Origin: Poriferisodalis sp965231925
GTDB taxonomy: Bacteria > Actinomycetota > Acidimicrobiia > Acidimicrobiales > Poriferisodalaceae
Direction: 5' to 3'
NCBI GenBank assembly: GCA_965231925.1
Contig: OZ246894.1
Location: forward strand, 4,526,001 to 4,590,000
DNA length: 64,000 bases
Positions 52,593 through 62,241 of this stretch are shown here, piece by piece. The notes below the pieces were generated by a model that ran no database searches, was not told the origin of the DNA, and worked only from the letters and a program-made list of their open reading frames with translations. Within the stretch, counting starts at the first letter, position 1. Each line of letters opens with the position of its first letter. The translations under genes were made by a program, and so were the position numbers.

Positions 52593-54934
52593 GCCGCGGC
52601 CCCGCTGCCAGGTTGCGCGAACGACTCATGCAAGGCGCCGCGCCAGCGGGCGAGCGTCTCGTCGAACGTGAGGTCGACATCGAGGCCCGGATCGGAATCG
52701 CGGCCGATCTGCACGCGCGATCCGCCGAACGATCCAAGGCGGCGGCATTCGACTCCCGCTGCAGATGCCACGCTCGCGAGACGGTCAACATCGTGAGCCC
52801 CAACGGCCGCGAGAACGCGGCCGGGCGGCTCGGCGAACAGCGCTCGTACCGCTGGCGCCGATGCTCCAAGCGACGGCACCCGGGCCTGCACGCCCGTGGC
52901 GCCGTGACAGCACATCTCCGCGATTGCCAGCGCGATGCCGCCATCGGAAACGTCGTGTGCGAAAAGCACGAGGTTGTCCCGCACGGCCCCTGCAACGAAT
53001 TGAGCGGTTGCGACGCTGGCGGCGAGGTGGAGCTGCGGCAAGGCCCCGTCCCGGCAGAGGCGGCGTTCCCATGCCCAGCGGCTGCCGCCCAGCGGGACCG
53101 GGTGGCGCGCCACAGGGTCAGCGCCATCGTGCGCCTGAGGGGCGAGACCGGTCGGAGCCAGCACCACGAGCTCGGTCCCGGGCGCCACGGCGGCGGCGAT
53201 CGGACGCCGGACGAGGTCGGGATGCACACCGACCATGCACACCACCGGAGTCGGGCAGATGTTGATGCCGTTGGTCTCGTTGTACAGGCTGACGTTGCCG
53301 CCCACGACCGGTATTGCGAGCGCATCACAGGCTTCGGACATGCCGTCGATGGCCTCCGACAGCTGCCACATGACCTCGGGATGGGTTGGATTGCCGAAGT
53401 TCAGGCAGTTGACGAGCGCGAGCGGGTCGGCGCCTACACAGGCAAGGTTCAGTGCCGCTTCGACCACCACCATGGCGGTGCCCCGGCGGGGATCAGCGTC
53501 ACACCAGCGGTGGTTGCCGTCGACCGAGATTCCCAGTCCCCGACCGGTGGGCGTGCCGTCGCGAGGGTTTCGCAATCGCAGCAGCGTGGCGTCGTGCCCG
53601 GGGCCGACGACCGTGTTCAGAAACAGTTGGTGGTCGTACTGCCGGTATACCCAGCTCGGGTCGGCGAGCATCGCCAGCAGATCCGCAGCGCAGTCGTCGG
53701 GATCAGCGACCTGCGGGCTTCCCGCGACGGGCCGGGCCGCAGGGTCGACGCCGCGGCGGACCTCCCGCTCAGCAGGCGGACGCTGGGGGCGGTCATAGGA
53801 CGGCGCGTCGTCGTGCAATGTGCTCGCAGGAACCTCTGCCAGGACTTCGCCATCGGCACCGTCACGCACCCGCAGCATGCCGTCGCCGGTGACGCGCCCG
53901 ACAACGGTCGCATTCACTTCCCAGCGCGCGCAGATCTCGAGTACCTGATCGACGTGGGCCGGCGCGACGATCGCCAGCATCCGTTCCTGGGACTCCGAGG
54001 TCATGATCTCGAAGGGCTCCATGCCGCGCTGACGCAAGGGCACCGCGGTGACGTCGACCTCCATGCCGGTACCGCCGCGTGAGGCGGTCTCGCTGGCCGC
54101 ACACGTCAAGCCGGCGCCGCCGAGATCCTGAATACCGCTGACGAGTCGTGCCTCGAGCAATTCCAGGCAGGCTTCGATGAGGCGCTTTTCTTCGAACGGA
54201 TCGCCGACCTGAACGCTCGGGCGTTTGGTCGCATCGTCGTCAGCTTCCTCGAAGCCCGCCGACGCCAGCACGCTGACTCCGCCGATGCCATCGCGGCCGG
54301 TGCTCGCACCCATCAGCACGGCCGCGCTGCCGACGTCGGTCGCGCGGCCGAGGACCAACCGTGCAGTTGGCATGATGCCCAAAGCGGCCACATTCACCAG
54401 CGGGTTGTCTCGGTACGTCTCGCATGACACGAATTCGCCTGCGACGGTCGGAACCCCAACGCTGTTGCCATAACCGGAAATACCGCTGACGATTCCCTCA
54501 GCAATCCAGTTGCTTCGCGGCTCATTCAGCGGTCCGACACGCAAAGGATCCGCGAGGGCAATAGGACGTGCGCCCATCGTGAAGATGTCGCGCAAGATGC
54601 CGCCGACGCCTGTCGCCGCGCCCTGATACGGCTCGATAGCGGAGGGGTGGTTATGACTCTCGATGCGTACTGCTACTGCAATGCCGTCACCGACATCGAT
54701 GACACCGGCGTTCTCGCCAGGACCGACGAGCACCCAGGGTGCCTCCGTTGGCAGCCGAGCGAGATGGCGGCGCGATGACTTATACGAGCAATGCTCGGAC
54801 CACATGACCGCATACATGGCGAGTTCGAGATGGTTCGGCTGACGGACCAATAGTTCGCAGATGCGTTCGTACTCGGAGTCTGTGAGGCCCAAAGCCTCAT
54901 GAACGCTTGCAGAACCAGAAGCGATTGTTGTCAC
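52589..54934 (-). CDS. purL: Phosphoribosylformylglycinamidine synthase subunit II
   Basis: 781 residues from the GTG at 54934; the longer frame to 55168 runs under the opposite-strand gene and lacks support. Conserved MYAVMWSEHCSYKSSRRHL, VRIESHNHPSAIEP and GAATGVGGILRDI mark the small PurL, which works with separate PurS and PurQ. A second ATP/phosphate site lies around GISVDGNHRWCDADP. It converts FGAR to FGAM with ammonia from PurQ. Confidence 0.95.
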   Translation of the reverse strand: MTTIASGSASVHEALGLTDSEYERICELLVRQPNHLELAMYAVMWSEHCSYKSSRRHLARLPTEAPWVLVGPGENAGVIDVGDGIAVAVRIESHNHPSAIEPYQGAATGVGGILRDIFTMGARPIALADPLRVGPLNEPRSNWIAEGIVSGISGYGNSVGVPTVAGEFVSCETYRDNPLVNVAALGIMPTARLVLGRATDVGSAAVLMGASTGRDGIGGVSVLASAGFEEADDDATKRPSVQVGDPFEEKRLIEACLELLEARLVSGIQDLGGAGLTCAASETASRGGTGMEVDVTAVPLRQRGMEPFEIMTSESQERMLAIVAPAHVDQVLEICARWEVNATVVGRVTGDGMLRVRDGADGEVLAEVPASTLHDDAPSYDRPQRPPAEREVRRGVDPAARPVAGSPQVADPDDCAADLLAMLADPSWVYRQYDHQLFLNTVVGPGHDATLLRLRNPRDGTPTGRGLGISVDGNHRWCDADPRRGTAMVVVEAALNLACVGADPLALVNCLNFGNPTHPEVMWQLSEAIDGMSEACDALAIPVVGGNVSLYNETNGINICPTPVVCMVGVHPDLVRRPIAAAVAPGTELVVLAPTGLAPQAHDGADPVARHPVPLGGSRWAWERRLCRDGALPQLHLAASVATAQFVAGAVRDNLVLFAHDVSDGGIALAIAEMCCHGATGVQARVPSLGASAPAVRALFAEPPGRVLAAVGAHDVDRLASVASAAGVECRRLGSFGGSRVQIGRDSDPGLDVDLTFDETLARWRGALHESFAQPGSGAAA

Positions 54935-54984
54935 ATCGACCCGATTGCATTGGATAAGACAGAACATCCTGCTATACAGGCACC

Positions 54985-55386
54985 ATGAGTGAACGAACAA
55001 TGTCCGATGAACATAAGGCAGCGATTGCCGCAGGTCGTATCGAGGCCACGGCAGTGCGCGACTATCTTGAGGCGCTCGACACCAACCGTCCGCGGCCGGG
55101 TCGTCGGCAGAGTGCGGAGTCGCTGAACGCCAAGAAGGATGCGATCGACGCGCAGATGGCTGAGGCAAAGCCGATCAAGCGTCTGCTGCTCATGCAGGAG
55201 CGCCGCGACATCGAAGCTGCCATCGAGGAGATGCAGGTCGAACCTGACATGGCGTCGGTTGAAGAAGGCTTTGTCACCCATGCCAATAACTACGGGCGGC
55301 GCAAGGGCATCCAGTACGCCACGTGGCGCGAATTCGGGGTCTCGGCGGACATGCTGGCTCGTGCGGGTATCACACGGGGCGGCTGA
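54985..55386 (+). CDS. Conserved actinobacterial protein of unknown function
   Basis: 133 residues, hydrophilic. The start MSERTMSDEHKAAIAAGR and the block NRPRPGRRQSAESLNAKKDA then QMAEAKPIKRLLLMQERRD match a widespread actinobacterial family of unknown role (K-R-G-R-x-R-T-x-E-S-I type helix). It is the only plus-strand gene inside the pur cluster and divides purQ from purL; purL starts 50 bases from its start. Function unknown. Confidence 0.75.
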   Translation: MSERTMSDEHKAAIAAGRIEATAVRDYLEALDTNRPRPGRRQSAESLNAKKDAIDAQMAEAKPIKRLLLMQERRDIEAAIEEMQVEPDMASVEEGFVTHANNYGRRKGIQYATWREFGVSADMLARAGITRGG

Positions 55387-55447
55387 CACTTCAGACCACC
55401 CAGCCTTCGGCACTTGGAGTTTCGATCCTCACGGTCGTCATTCCTCT

Positions 55448-56146
55448 TCAAGCCGTACGGCGATCGGCGACTTGACGAGTGCTCGCTGCTGCTTCGAGCA
55501 GCGCCTCGAGCAGCCTGCAGCCGTCCGTTGATCCCAAGAGCCCAGAGGTGGCCCGTTCAGGGTGAGGCATGAGGCCCACGACATTGCCCATCTCGTTGCA
55601 GATTCCGGCAATGTCATCCAACGATCCGTTGGGGTTGCCCACGTAGCGCATCACTACTTGGCCTTTCTCGCGCAAACGCTGCAATGTCAGGCGATCACAC
55701 ACATAGTTCCCTTCGAAGTGGTTAATGGGGATGTGCAGCACCTCCGACGTGGACAGCCCATGCCCCAGAACATGATTCACCGACGCCATCACTACCTGCT
55801 GCGGCTGGCACAAGAACGAGAGCCCCGCATTAGGTCGTAGTGCTCCGGGCAGCAGACCTGCCTCGGTCAGCACTTGGAACCCATTGCATATGCCGACGAT
55901 GGGACCGCCGGCACTCGCAAATGACGCCACTGCGTCCATGATCGGCGAGAAGCGGGCGATTGCTCCCGTTCGCAGGTAGTCGCCATGGGCGAAACCACCT
56001 GGGATGACGACAGCATCGACACTTCCGAGCGAGGTCTCGTCGCTGTGCAGCAGCACAGTTCTCGCCCCCAATTCAGCCAGCGCATCGAGTGTGTCGAGAT
56101 CGCAGTTCGTGCCGGGAAACCGCACGATGCCGACCGTGACGCTCAC
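55448..56146 (-). CDS. purQ: Phosphoribosylformylglycinamidine synthase, glutaminase subunit
   Basis: 232 residues from the GTG at 56146, which overlaps the purS stop as GTGA. Class I glutamine amidotransferase: VGIVRFPGTNCDLDTLDAL, VVIPGGFAHGDYLR (oxyanion region), GICNGFQVLTEAGLLPG with the catalytic Cys, and LMPHPERAT with the His/Glu pair. It supplies ammonia to PurL. Confidence 0.95.
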   Translation of the reverse strand: MSVTVGIVRFPGTNCDLDTLDALAELGARTVLLHSDETSLGSVDAVVIPGGFAHGDYLRTGAIARFSPIMDAVASFASAGGPIVGICNGFQVLTEAGLLPGALRPNAGLSFLCQPQQVVMASVNHVLGHGLSTSEVLHIPINHFEGNYVCDRLTLQRLREKGQVVMRYVGNPNGSLDDIAGICNEMGNVVGLMPHPERATSGLLGSTDGCRLLEALLEAAASTRQVADRRTA

Positions 56147-56460
56147 CGACTGGGTTCCGGCGCTGCGGGTTCCGGCCCTGCAGGTTCCGGCGCTGTGGGT
56201 TCTTGCGCTACGGCGCGCAATTCGATACGAGTGTCTTCGATCACCGGATTCGCCAGCAGGCGATCGCACATCTGCTCAGTCACTGACCTGGCCTCAGCGG
56301 CGTCCGATGCGGAGACCTCCATGCGGATGGCTTTGCCGACCCGCACCTCGCCGACGCCCGCGAATCCCAATGCTGCGAGGGCGCGTTCAATCGTGGTTCC
56401 TGCCGGATCGGCAATCTCAGCGCGCGGCGAGACTTCCACCAAGACATCCCAGCGACTCAT
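56143..56460 (-). CDS. purS: Phosphoribosylformylglycinamidine synthase, PurS subunit
   Basis: 105 residues from ATG 56460, which overlaps purC by ATGA. Core WDVLVEVSPRAEIADPAG and AAEARSVTEQMCDRLLANPV are PurS. The C-terminus carries an extra proline/glutamate tail (PTAPEPAGPEPAAPEPSR) encoded by imperfect short repeats near 56150-56200, not usual in PurS. Connects PurQ and PurL in the FGAM synthase complex. Confidence 0.92.
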   Translation of the reverse strand: MSRWDVLVEVSPRAEIADPAGTTIERALAALGFAGVGEVRVGKAIRMEVSASDAAEARSVTEQMCDRLLANPVIEDTRIELRAVAQEPTAPEPAGPEPAAPEPSR

Positions 56461-57362
56461 GGGGCACTTGCTCCGCTCAGCACACCCGATTGCGTCAGCC
56501 AGTCGTCGAACGACTCGCCGGTCAGCGTCTCGTATGCCTCGATATACCGAGCACGGGTGGCGGCCACCACGTCGTGCGGCAGCGGCGGGGGTGGCGGTTC
56601 CTTGTTCCAACCGGTGGCCTCAGTGGCGTCACGCACCGGCTGCTTGTCGAGCGACGGCGGCGATGCGCCCGGCTGCCAGTGATCCTTGGGCCAGAAGCGG
56701 GACGAATCGGGCGTGAGCCACTCGTCGGCGATGACCAGGGTGCCGTCCACGTAGCCCAACTCGAACTTGGTGTCGGCAATGATGATGCCCCGCTGCGAAG
56801 CGTGAGCGGCCGCCGTGCTGTAGGCATCGACGCACACCTGGCGGGCGGCAGCGGCTGCTTCGTCACCGACCAGTTCTGCGGCAGCGGCGAAGGAGATGTT
56901 CACGTCGTGCCCATCGGTCGCCTTGGTGGACGGCGTGAAGACCGGTTCAGGAAGCTGCTGCGATTCGAGCAGCCCGGCCGGCAGTGGCTCGTCGTGCATG
57001 GTGCCGTGCTTGCAGTATTCCTTCCACGCCGAACCGGTGATGTACCCGCGCACGATGCACTCGATCGGCAGCATCTCTGCCCGGCGGACAAGGAGAGCCC
57101 GACCGGCGAGTTCGGGTCGCCGCGCAGCGGCGAGGAAGTCGCCAGGGTCGGTCGAGACCACATGGGTCGGTGCAATATCGCCGAGCCACCTCGACCACCA
57201 CGCCGTCATGGCGGTCAGGACACGGCCCTTGTCGGGCACCGGTTCGTCGAACACCACGTCAAAGGCCGAGATGCGGTCGCTTGCGACCATCAGCAGATGC
57301 CTGTCGTCGACGCGGTACATCTCGCGCACCTTGCCGCGGTGGACGAGTTCCAGCTCGCTCAC
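56457..57362 (-). CDS. purC: SAICAR synthase
   Basis: 301 residues from the GTG at 57362, with AAAGGAG upstream. Conserved VHRGKVREMYRVDDRHLLMV, ASDRISAFDVVFDEPVPDKG and VRGYITGSAWKEYCKHG; ATP and CAIR binding regions are as in the plant/bacterial long form. It condenses CAIR with aspartate. It precedes purS by overlap and follows purB after 75 bases. Confidence 0.95.
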   Translation of the reverse strand: MSELELVHRGKVREMYRVDDRHLLMVASDRISAFDVVFDEPVPDKGRVLTAMTAWWSRWLGDIAPTHVVSTDPGDFLAAARRPELAGRALLVRRAEMLPIECIVRGYITGSAWKEYCKHGTMHDEPLPAGLLESQQLPEPVFTPSTKATDGHDVNISFAAAAELVGDEAAAAARQVCVDAYSTAAAHASQRGIIIADTKFELGYVDGTLVIADEWLTPDSSRFWPKDHWQPGASPPSLDKQPVRDATEATGWNKEPPPPPLPHDVVAATRARYIEAYETLTGESFDDWLTQSGVLSGASAP

Positions 57363-57437
57363 GTTGCTCCTTTCATCGGGCCTGTCTCATCGGGTCTGGC
57401 ATCGGGCCGTGACCCGGGACGCGCCATCTCGCCGCGT

Positions 57438-58868
57438 TCACAGCACCTCGCCCCCTTCATAGGCCACAGCCGGTCCGTATCGCTCGGCGAGCTTGCCTGC
57501 CGCAGCGACGAACTCGTCGACTTGATCGGCGGCACGACCGCTGAAGGAAGCGGGGTCGGCGAGTGCCGATTCGATGTCGCCGGCGCTGAGCGCCAGCACG
57601 GGATCGGCCGCGAGCCGCTCGGCCAGATCGTTCGTAGCGGCGTTGCCCTCCCGCAGCGACAGCACTGCGGCGGTCGCGTGCTCGGCGATTCGCTCGTGGG
57701 CCTGCTCGCGGCCCGTGCCCGCGGTGACGGCAGCCGCGAGCAGGCGGGTCGTCGCAAGGAACGGCAGGTACTCGGCCAGCTCTGCCGCGATGCGCGCAGG
57801 GAAGGCGCCGAACCCGTCCAGCACGCTGAACGCCGTCTCGAGCGCGCCGTCGAGTGCGAAGAAGGCGTCGGGAAGCACCACCCGGCGCACTACCGAGCAG
57901 CTGACATCACCCTCGTTCCACTGATCGCCGGCCAATTGCGATGCCATCGTGAGATGCCCTCGCAGGATGACGGCGAGACCGCTGATGCGCTCGCAGGACC
58001 GGGTATTCATCTTGTGCGGCATGGCCGACGAACCGACTTGGCCGGCCTCGAATCCCTCAGTCACCAGCTCGTGGCCGGCCATCAGGCGAACGCTGAGCGC
58101 CAGGTTGGCGAGCGGCGCTGCGGCGACGACGAGCGCGGAAACGACATCGAGGTCGAGCGAGCGTGGATAGACCTGCCCGGCCGACCCCAGCACGCGGCCG
58201 AATCCCAGCTCATCGACGATCCGGCGTTCCAGGCGGTCGACCGCCGCCGGATCGCCGCCGAGCAGTTCCAGCAGGTCCTGCTGGGTGCCGACCGGTCCAC
58301 GCAGCCCGCGCAGCGGGTAGCGGCCGATCAGCTCTTCGAGGCGTTCGATGGCCACCAGTGCCTCGGTGCCGATGGTGGCCCAGCGCTTGCCGAGCGTGGT
58401 CGCCTGCGCAGGCACATTGTGGGAGCGGGCGGTCATCACCAGGTCACGGTGGTCAGCGGCCAGGGCGGCGACGCGCGTGATGAACGCCGCCATGCGCTCA
58501 GTAACCAGCTGCAAGGCTGAGCGCACCTGGCACTGCTCGACGTTCTCGGTGAGATCTCGCGAGGTCATGGCGCGGTGGATCTGTTCATGGCCGGCCAGCG
58601 CGCAGAACTCCTCGATGCGTGCCTTGACGTCGTGCCGGGTGATCCGCTCGCGCTCGGTGATGGAGTTCAGGTCGACTTGGTCGATCACCTCGCGGTAGGC
58701 CTCCAGCGCACCGCCGGGAACGTCAACGCCCGCGTCGCGTTGGGCTTCGAGCACTGCTATCCACAGACGGCGTTCGAGGATGATCTTGTGCCGGGGCGAC
58801 CACAGCTCGGCCATCTCGCCAGAGGCGTAGCGCGTCGCCAACACGTTGGGGACGACGTCGGGGCTCAT
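57438..58868 (-). CDS. purB: Adenylosuccinate lyase
   Basis: 476 residues from ATG 58868. Fumarase/aspartase fold with TARSHNVPAQATTLGKRWAT and the signature GQVGSSAMPHKMNTRSCERI (SSxMPxKxNxxxxE). It splits SAICAR and adenylosuccinate, so it serves both IMP and AMP synthesis. The start lies 7 bases after the purE stop. Confidence 0.95.
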   Translation of the reverse strand: MSPDVVPNVLATRYASGEMAELWSPRHKIILERRLWIAVLEAQRDAGVDVPGGALEAYREVIDQVDLNSITERERITRHDVKARIEEFCALAGHEQIHRAMTSRDLTENVEQCQVRSALQLVTERMAAFITRVAALAADHRDLVMTARSHNVPAQATTLGKRWATIGTEALVAIERLEELIGRYPLRGLRGPVGTQQDLLELLGGDPAAVDRLERRIVDELGFGRVLGSAGQVYPRSLDLDVVSALVVAAAPLANLALSVRLMAGHELVTEGFEAGQVGSSAMPHKMNTRSCERISGLAVILRGHLTMASQLAGDQWNEGDVSCSVVRRVVLPDAFFALDGALETAFSVLDGFGAFPARIAAELAEYLPFLATTRLLAAAVTAGTGREQAHERIAEHATAAVLSLREGNAATNDLAERLAADPVLALSAGDIESALADPASFSGRAADQVDEFVAAAGKLAERYGPAVAYEGGEVL

Positions 58869-58875
58869 GCCGGCG

Positions 58876-59322
58876 TCACCGGGCACCCGCGGCGCGGAAT
58901 TCCGCCAGACCCCGGGCGAGCTCCGAATCGGTCACTGCCAGGATCTCTACGACGAGCACCGCAGCATTCGCCGAGCCGTTCACCGCAACAGTCGCCACGG
59001 GGATGCCCTTGGGCATCTGCACCGTCGACAACAACGCGTCGAGCCCGTCGGCAAGGCCGCCGCTGAGCGGCACGCCGATCACCGGCAGAGTCGTGTGTGC
59101 GGCCACCACGCCAGCGAGGTGCGCGGCCATGCCGGCGCCGCAGATGATCGCGGCAAATCCGGCATCCCGTGCTGCAGTCGCGAACGACATGACGGCTGCC
59201 GGCGTCCGGTGGGCGCTCATCACCTCGGTCACATGGTCGATGCCGAACCTGTCGAGCATCTCGGCGGCTGGCGCCATCTTCGGCGCATCGTTCGGCGAGC
59301 CCATCAAGATGGCGACCTTCAT
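58876..59322 (-). CDS. purE: N5-carboxyaminoimidazole ribonucleotide mutase
   Basis: 148 residues. GSPNDAPKMAPAAEMLDRFG and VMSAHRTPAAVMSFA are the class I PurE core, plus AIICGAGMAAHLAGVVAAHT and GLDALLSTVQMPKGIPVATV. In class I it uses N5-CAIR from PurK, but no purK gene lies beside it in this window. It precedes purB. Confidence 0.95.
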   Translation of the reverse strand: MKVAILMGSPNDAPKMAPAAEMLDRFGIDHVTEVMSAHRTPAAVMSFATAARDAGFAAIICGAGMAAHLAGVVAAHTTLPVIGVPLSGGLADGLDALLSTVQMPKGIPVATVAVNGSANAAVLVVEILAVTDSELARGLAEFRAAGAR

Positions 59323-59437
59323 TGCTGGGCTCCCCTGACATGGATCGACGTGTGATGCGAGTCTCGCCGCCCGGAGTCGGTGACGGAGAGATTTCCGCAG
59401 CCGCGCTCGAAGCGCCGGCCAATACCCGTCGGCACCC

Positions 59438-60709
59438 TCATCGGCTGAGGGCGGCAGTTGCTGCGGCCTCGGCCGCGGCGATGTCGGTGCGGTAGGTCAT
59501 GCCGGGCCAATGAAGATGCTGCACGGCTTGGTAGGCGCGGTCGCGGGCCGCCGCGACATCGGGGCCGCGGCCGCACACGTTCAGCACCCGGCCGCCGCCG
59601 GTCACCAAAGACCCGTCAGACCCAGCCTGAGGGTCCGCGGTCCCGACACCCGCACAAAAGATCGTGACGCCGTCAACCTCACGCGCGCGCTCGAGGCCGG
59701 AGATGACGTCGCCGGTGCGCGGTGCAGCCGGGTAGCCCTCCACAGCACACACGACACACACCATGGCGTCGTCGGAGACGTCGATCTCGTCGCTCAGCTC
59801 GCCCGCTGCCGCCCCGGCCAGCAGCGATGCGAGGTCGTTGGTGATGCGCGGCAGCGTGACCTGTGCCTCGGGGTCGCCGAAGCGCACGTTGAACTCCAGC
59901 AGGCGGGGTCCGTCGGGCGTCAGCATGAACCCGGCGTAGAGCACGCCGCGGTAGTCGACGCCCCGCCGGGTCAGCTCGGCCAGCGTCGGCTCGAACGCCA
60001 ACGCGCCCAGTTCGGCGCAGACAGCCCGGTCGACATCCGCCAGCGGCGAGACGCAGCCCATGCCGCCGGTGTTCGGCCCCGTGTCGCCGTCGCCGACGCG
60101 CTTGTGATCACGCACGGCCGTGGGCAGCAGCACCGCGCGGCGACCGTCGCAGAGTGCGAACAGCGACACCTCGGGGCCTCGCACTCCTTCTTCGATGACG
60201 ATGCAGCGCCCGGCGTCCCCGAATGCCGTGCCGTCGAGCTTGGCGTCAATGTCTGCATGGGCTTGTGCGAGCTCGTCGGTGACCAGCACGCCCTTGCCGG
60301 CGGCAAGCCCGCTCGTCTTGATGACATACGGCGGCGCCAGCGTCTCAAGGTAGACGTGTGCTGCTCGGCGCTGCGCCGGCTCGCTGGCGAAGGTGGCATA
60401 GCCCGCCGTGGGCACGCCCGCAGCGCTGACCACTTCCTTCATCCACGCCTTGGAGCTTTCGAGCGCGGCGCCATCTGCGCCCGGTCCGAACACGAGGCGG
60501 CCCGCTGCCCGCAGGCGATCTGCCAAGCCATCGGCCAAGGGACCCTCAGGTCCGATGACGTACAGGTCGGCGTCGATCTCGGTGGCTGCGACGGGAGTGC
60601 TGCCGGCTATGCCGGGGTTGCCGGGGGTGACGACGACGTCGGCTGTCGTCGCAAGGGCACTCGCCAACGCGTGCTCGCGCCCACCTCGTCCAACCACACA
60701 GACCCTCAT
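59438..60709 (-). CDS. purD: Phosphoribosylamine-glycine ligase (GAR synthetase)
   Basis: 423 residues from ATG 60709. ATP-grasp enzyme with VGRGGREHALASAL at the N-terminus, VIKTSGLAAGKGVLVTDEL, GPNTGGMGCVSPLADVD and LEFNVRFGDPEAQVTLPRI. It couples phosphoribosylamine to glycine. Followed by purE after 115 bases, which may hold a weak internal promoter; nothing specific is seen. Confidence 0.96.
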   Translation of the reverse strand: MRVCVVGRGGREHALASALATTADVVVTPGNPGIAGSTPVAATEIDADLYVIGPEGPLADGLADRLRAAGRLVFGPGADGAALESSKAWMKEVVSAAGVPTAGYATFASEPAQRRAAHVYLETLAPPYVIKTSGLAAGKGVLVTDELAQAHADIDAKLDGTAFGDAGRCIVIEEGVRGPEVSLFALCDGRRAVLLPTAVRDHKRVGDGDTGPNTGGMGCVSPLADVDRAVCAELGALAFEPTLAELTRRGVDYRGVLYAGFMLTPDGPRLLEFNVRFGDPEAQVTLPRITNDLASLLAGAAAGELSDEIDVSDDAMVCVVCAVEGYPAAPRTGDVISGLERAREVDGVTIFCAGVGTADPQAGSDGSLVTGGGRVLNVCGRGPDVAAARDRAYQAVQHLHWPGMTYRTDIAAAEAAATAALSR

Positions 60710-60723
60710 TGGCGTTCCCTGAC

Positions 60724-62004
60724 TCAGGCCGCGAAGCGGATGTACTGCTCGCGGCCCGGGCCGACGCAGACGTAGCGAATCGGCAGACCGAGCTGGCGTT
60801 CGAGGAAGACGATGTAGTCGACGGCCTGGCGGGGAAGCTGCCACCGCTCGGTGACTCGCTCGAGCGGCGTCTTCCAGCCGGGCAGCGTTGCGTAGACCGG
60901 TTGGGCGCGATCGCACAGCGAGCGCAGATGCGGCAGGTAGTCGTAGCGGCGGCCATCCACCTCGTACGCCACGCACACCTTGATCGTGTCGAGTTCGTCG
61001 AGCACGTCGAGCTTGGTGAGCGCGATCTCTGTGCAGGCGTTGAGACGGGCAGCCTGGCGACCCATCACGGCGTCGAACCAGCCGCAGCGGCGCCGACGGC
61101 CGGTATTGGTGCCGAACTCAGCGCCGCGCTCGACCAACTCGTCGCCGACGTCATCGTCCAGCTCGGTCACGAACGGCCCCGAACCGACTCGGGTGGTGTA
61201 GGCCTTCGCGATGCCCATGACCTGATCGACGGCGCCGGGCCCGATGCCCGCGCCCACCAGCGCGAAACCTGCCACCGGGTTGGAGGAGGTGACGAAGGGG
61301 TAGGTGCCGTGGTCAAGGTCCAAGAAGGTGGCCTGGGCGCCTTCGAACAGCACGCGCTCGCCCGCATGCAGCGCTTCGTGCAGCCACCCAACGGTGTCGG
61401 CCACCAGCGGCCCCAGCCGTGGTGCCACCTCGGTGATGAGCTGGTCGGCCAGCTCATCGGGATCGACACCGGGATGGTCGTGCACCCGTTGCAAGTAGGC
61501 GTTGCGGTCGGCCAGCACGCTCAGCAATCGGGCGCGCAGCGTCATCGGCTCCAGCAGGTCTTCGACGCGCAATCCCACCCGCGCCGCCTTGTCGGCATAC
61601 GCCGGTCCGATGCCGCGCTTGGTGGTCCCGAGCTTGGCGTCGCCGCGCTTCGCTTCGGCGAGCTCATCGGCGATCTGGTGGTAGGGCAGCACGAGATGCG
61701 CCGCGGGGCTCAGCATCAGTCGGCCGCAGTCGACGCCCCGGCCCCCGAGCATGTCGATCTCGTCGATCAGCACCCACGGGTTGATGACCACGCCGTTGCC
61801 GATGATCGGCGTCACATGGTCGTAGAGCACCCCGCTGGGAATGAGCTGCAGGGCGAATGTCTCGCCGTCGACGACGATCGTGTGCCCCGCGTTGTGGCCG
61901 CCCTGATAGCGGACGACATGCTGGCATTCCTTGGCGACGATGTCGACGATGCGGCCCTTGCCCTCATCGCCCCATTGCATTCCTACGACGATCGAGCCCG
62001 GCAT
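60724..62004 (-). CDS. purA: Adenylosuccinate synthetase
   Basis: 426 residues from ATG 62004. GMQWGDEGKGRIVDIVAKEC (GTP P-loop), QGGHNAGHTIV, GTTKRGIGPAYADKAARVG and ITEVAPRLGPLVADT are PurA hallmarks. It forms adenylosuccinate from IMP, GTP and aspartate. It is the first gene of the minus-strand pur cluster, 14 bases before purD, and divergent from the helicase gene 237 bases away. Confidence 0.97.
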   Translation of the reverse strand: MPGSIVVGMQWGDEGKGRIVDIVAKECQHVVRYQGGHNAGHTIVVDGETFALQLIPSGVLYDHVTPIIGNGVVINPWVLIDEIDMLGGRGVDCGRLMLSPAAHLVLPYHQIADELAEAKRGDAKLGTTKRGIGPAYADKAARVGLRVEDLLEPMTLRARLLSVLADRNAYLQRVHDHPGVDPDELADQLITEVAPRLGPLVADTVGWLHEALHAGERVLFEGAQATFLDLDHGTYPFVTSSNPVAGFALVGAGIGPGAVDQVMGIAKAYTTRVGSGPFVTELDDDVGDELVERGAEFGTNTGRRRRCGWFDAVMGRQAARLNACTEIALTKLDVLDELDTIKVCVAYEVDGRRYDYLPHLRSLCDRAQPVYATLPGWKTPLERVTERWQLPRQAVDYIVFLERQLGLPIRYVCVGPGREQYIRFAA

Positions 62005-62241
62005 GCGCGGTATCGCTCAGCTTGGCTGGCTGACGTCCGGGCTGCGGACGGCGCAATCCGGATCACGGCGGGTGCCTGCGGTCGGACACATTGCGGCGCA
62101 TTCGGGGTGAGACCCGGCTGCCGTGCCCTTCGTCACCTGAACAGTGTAGGAGGGCGATCGGATCACCGCATTTCAGGCGCTTGACTGCGCCGAGCGTATG
62201 ATTTGCGGTCCTCGCTGATCGCCAAGCCCTGCGAGCCCACC

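Noticed and set aside
62181..62202. TTGACT and TATGAT as a promoter of the helicase gene
   Set aside because: The boxes are only 10 bases apart, too close for a standard sigma-70-type promoter; only the TATGAT is kept as a weak remark.
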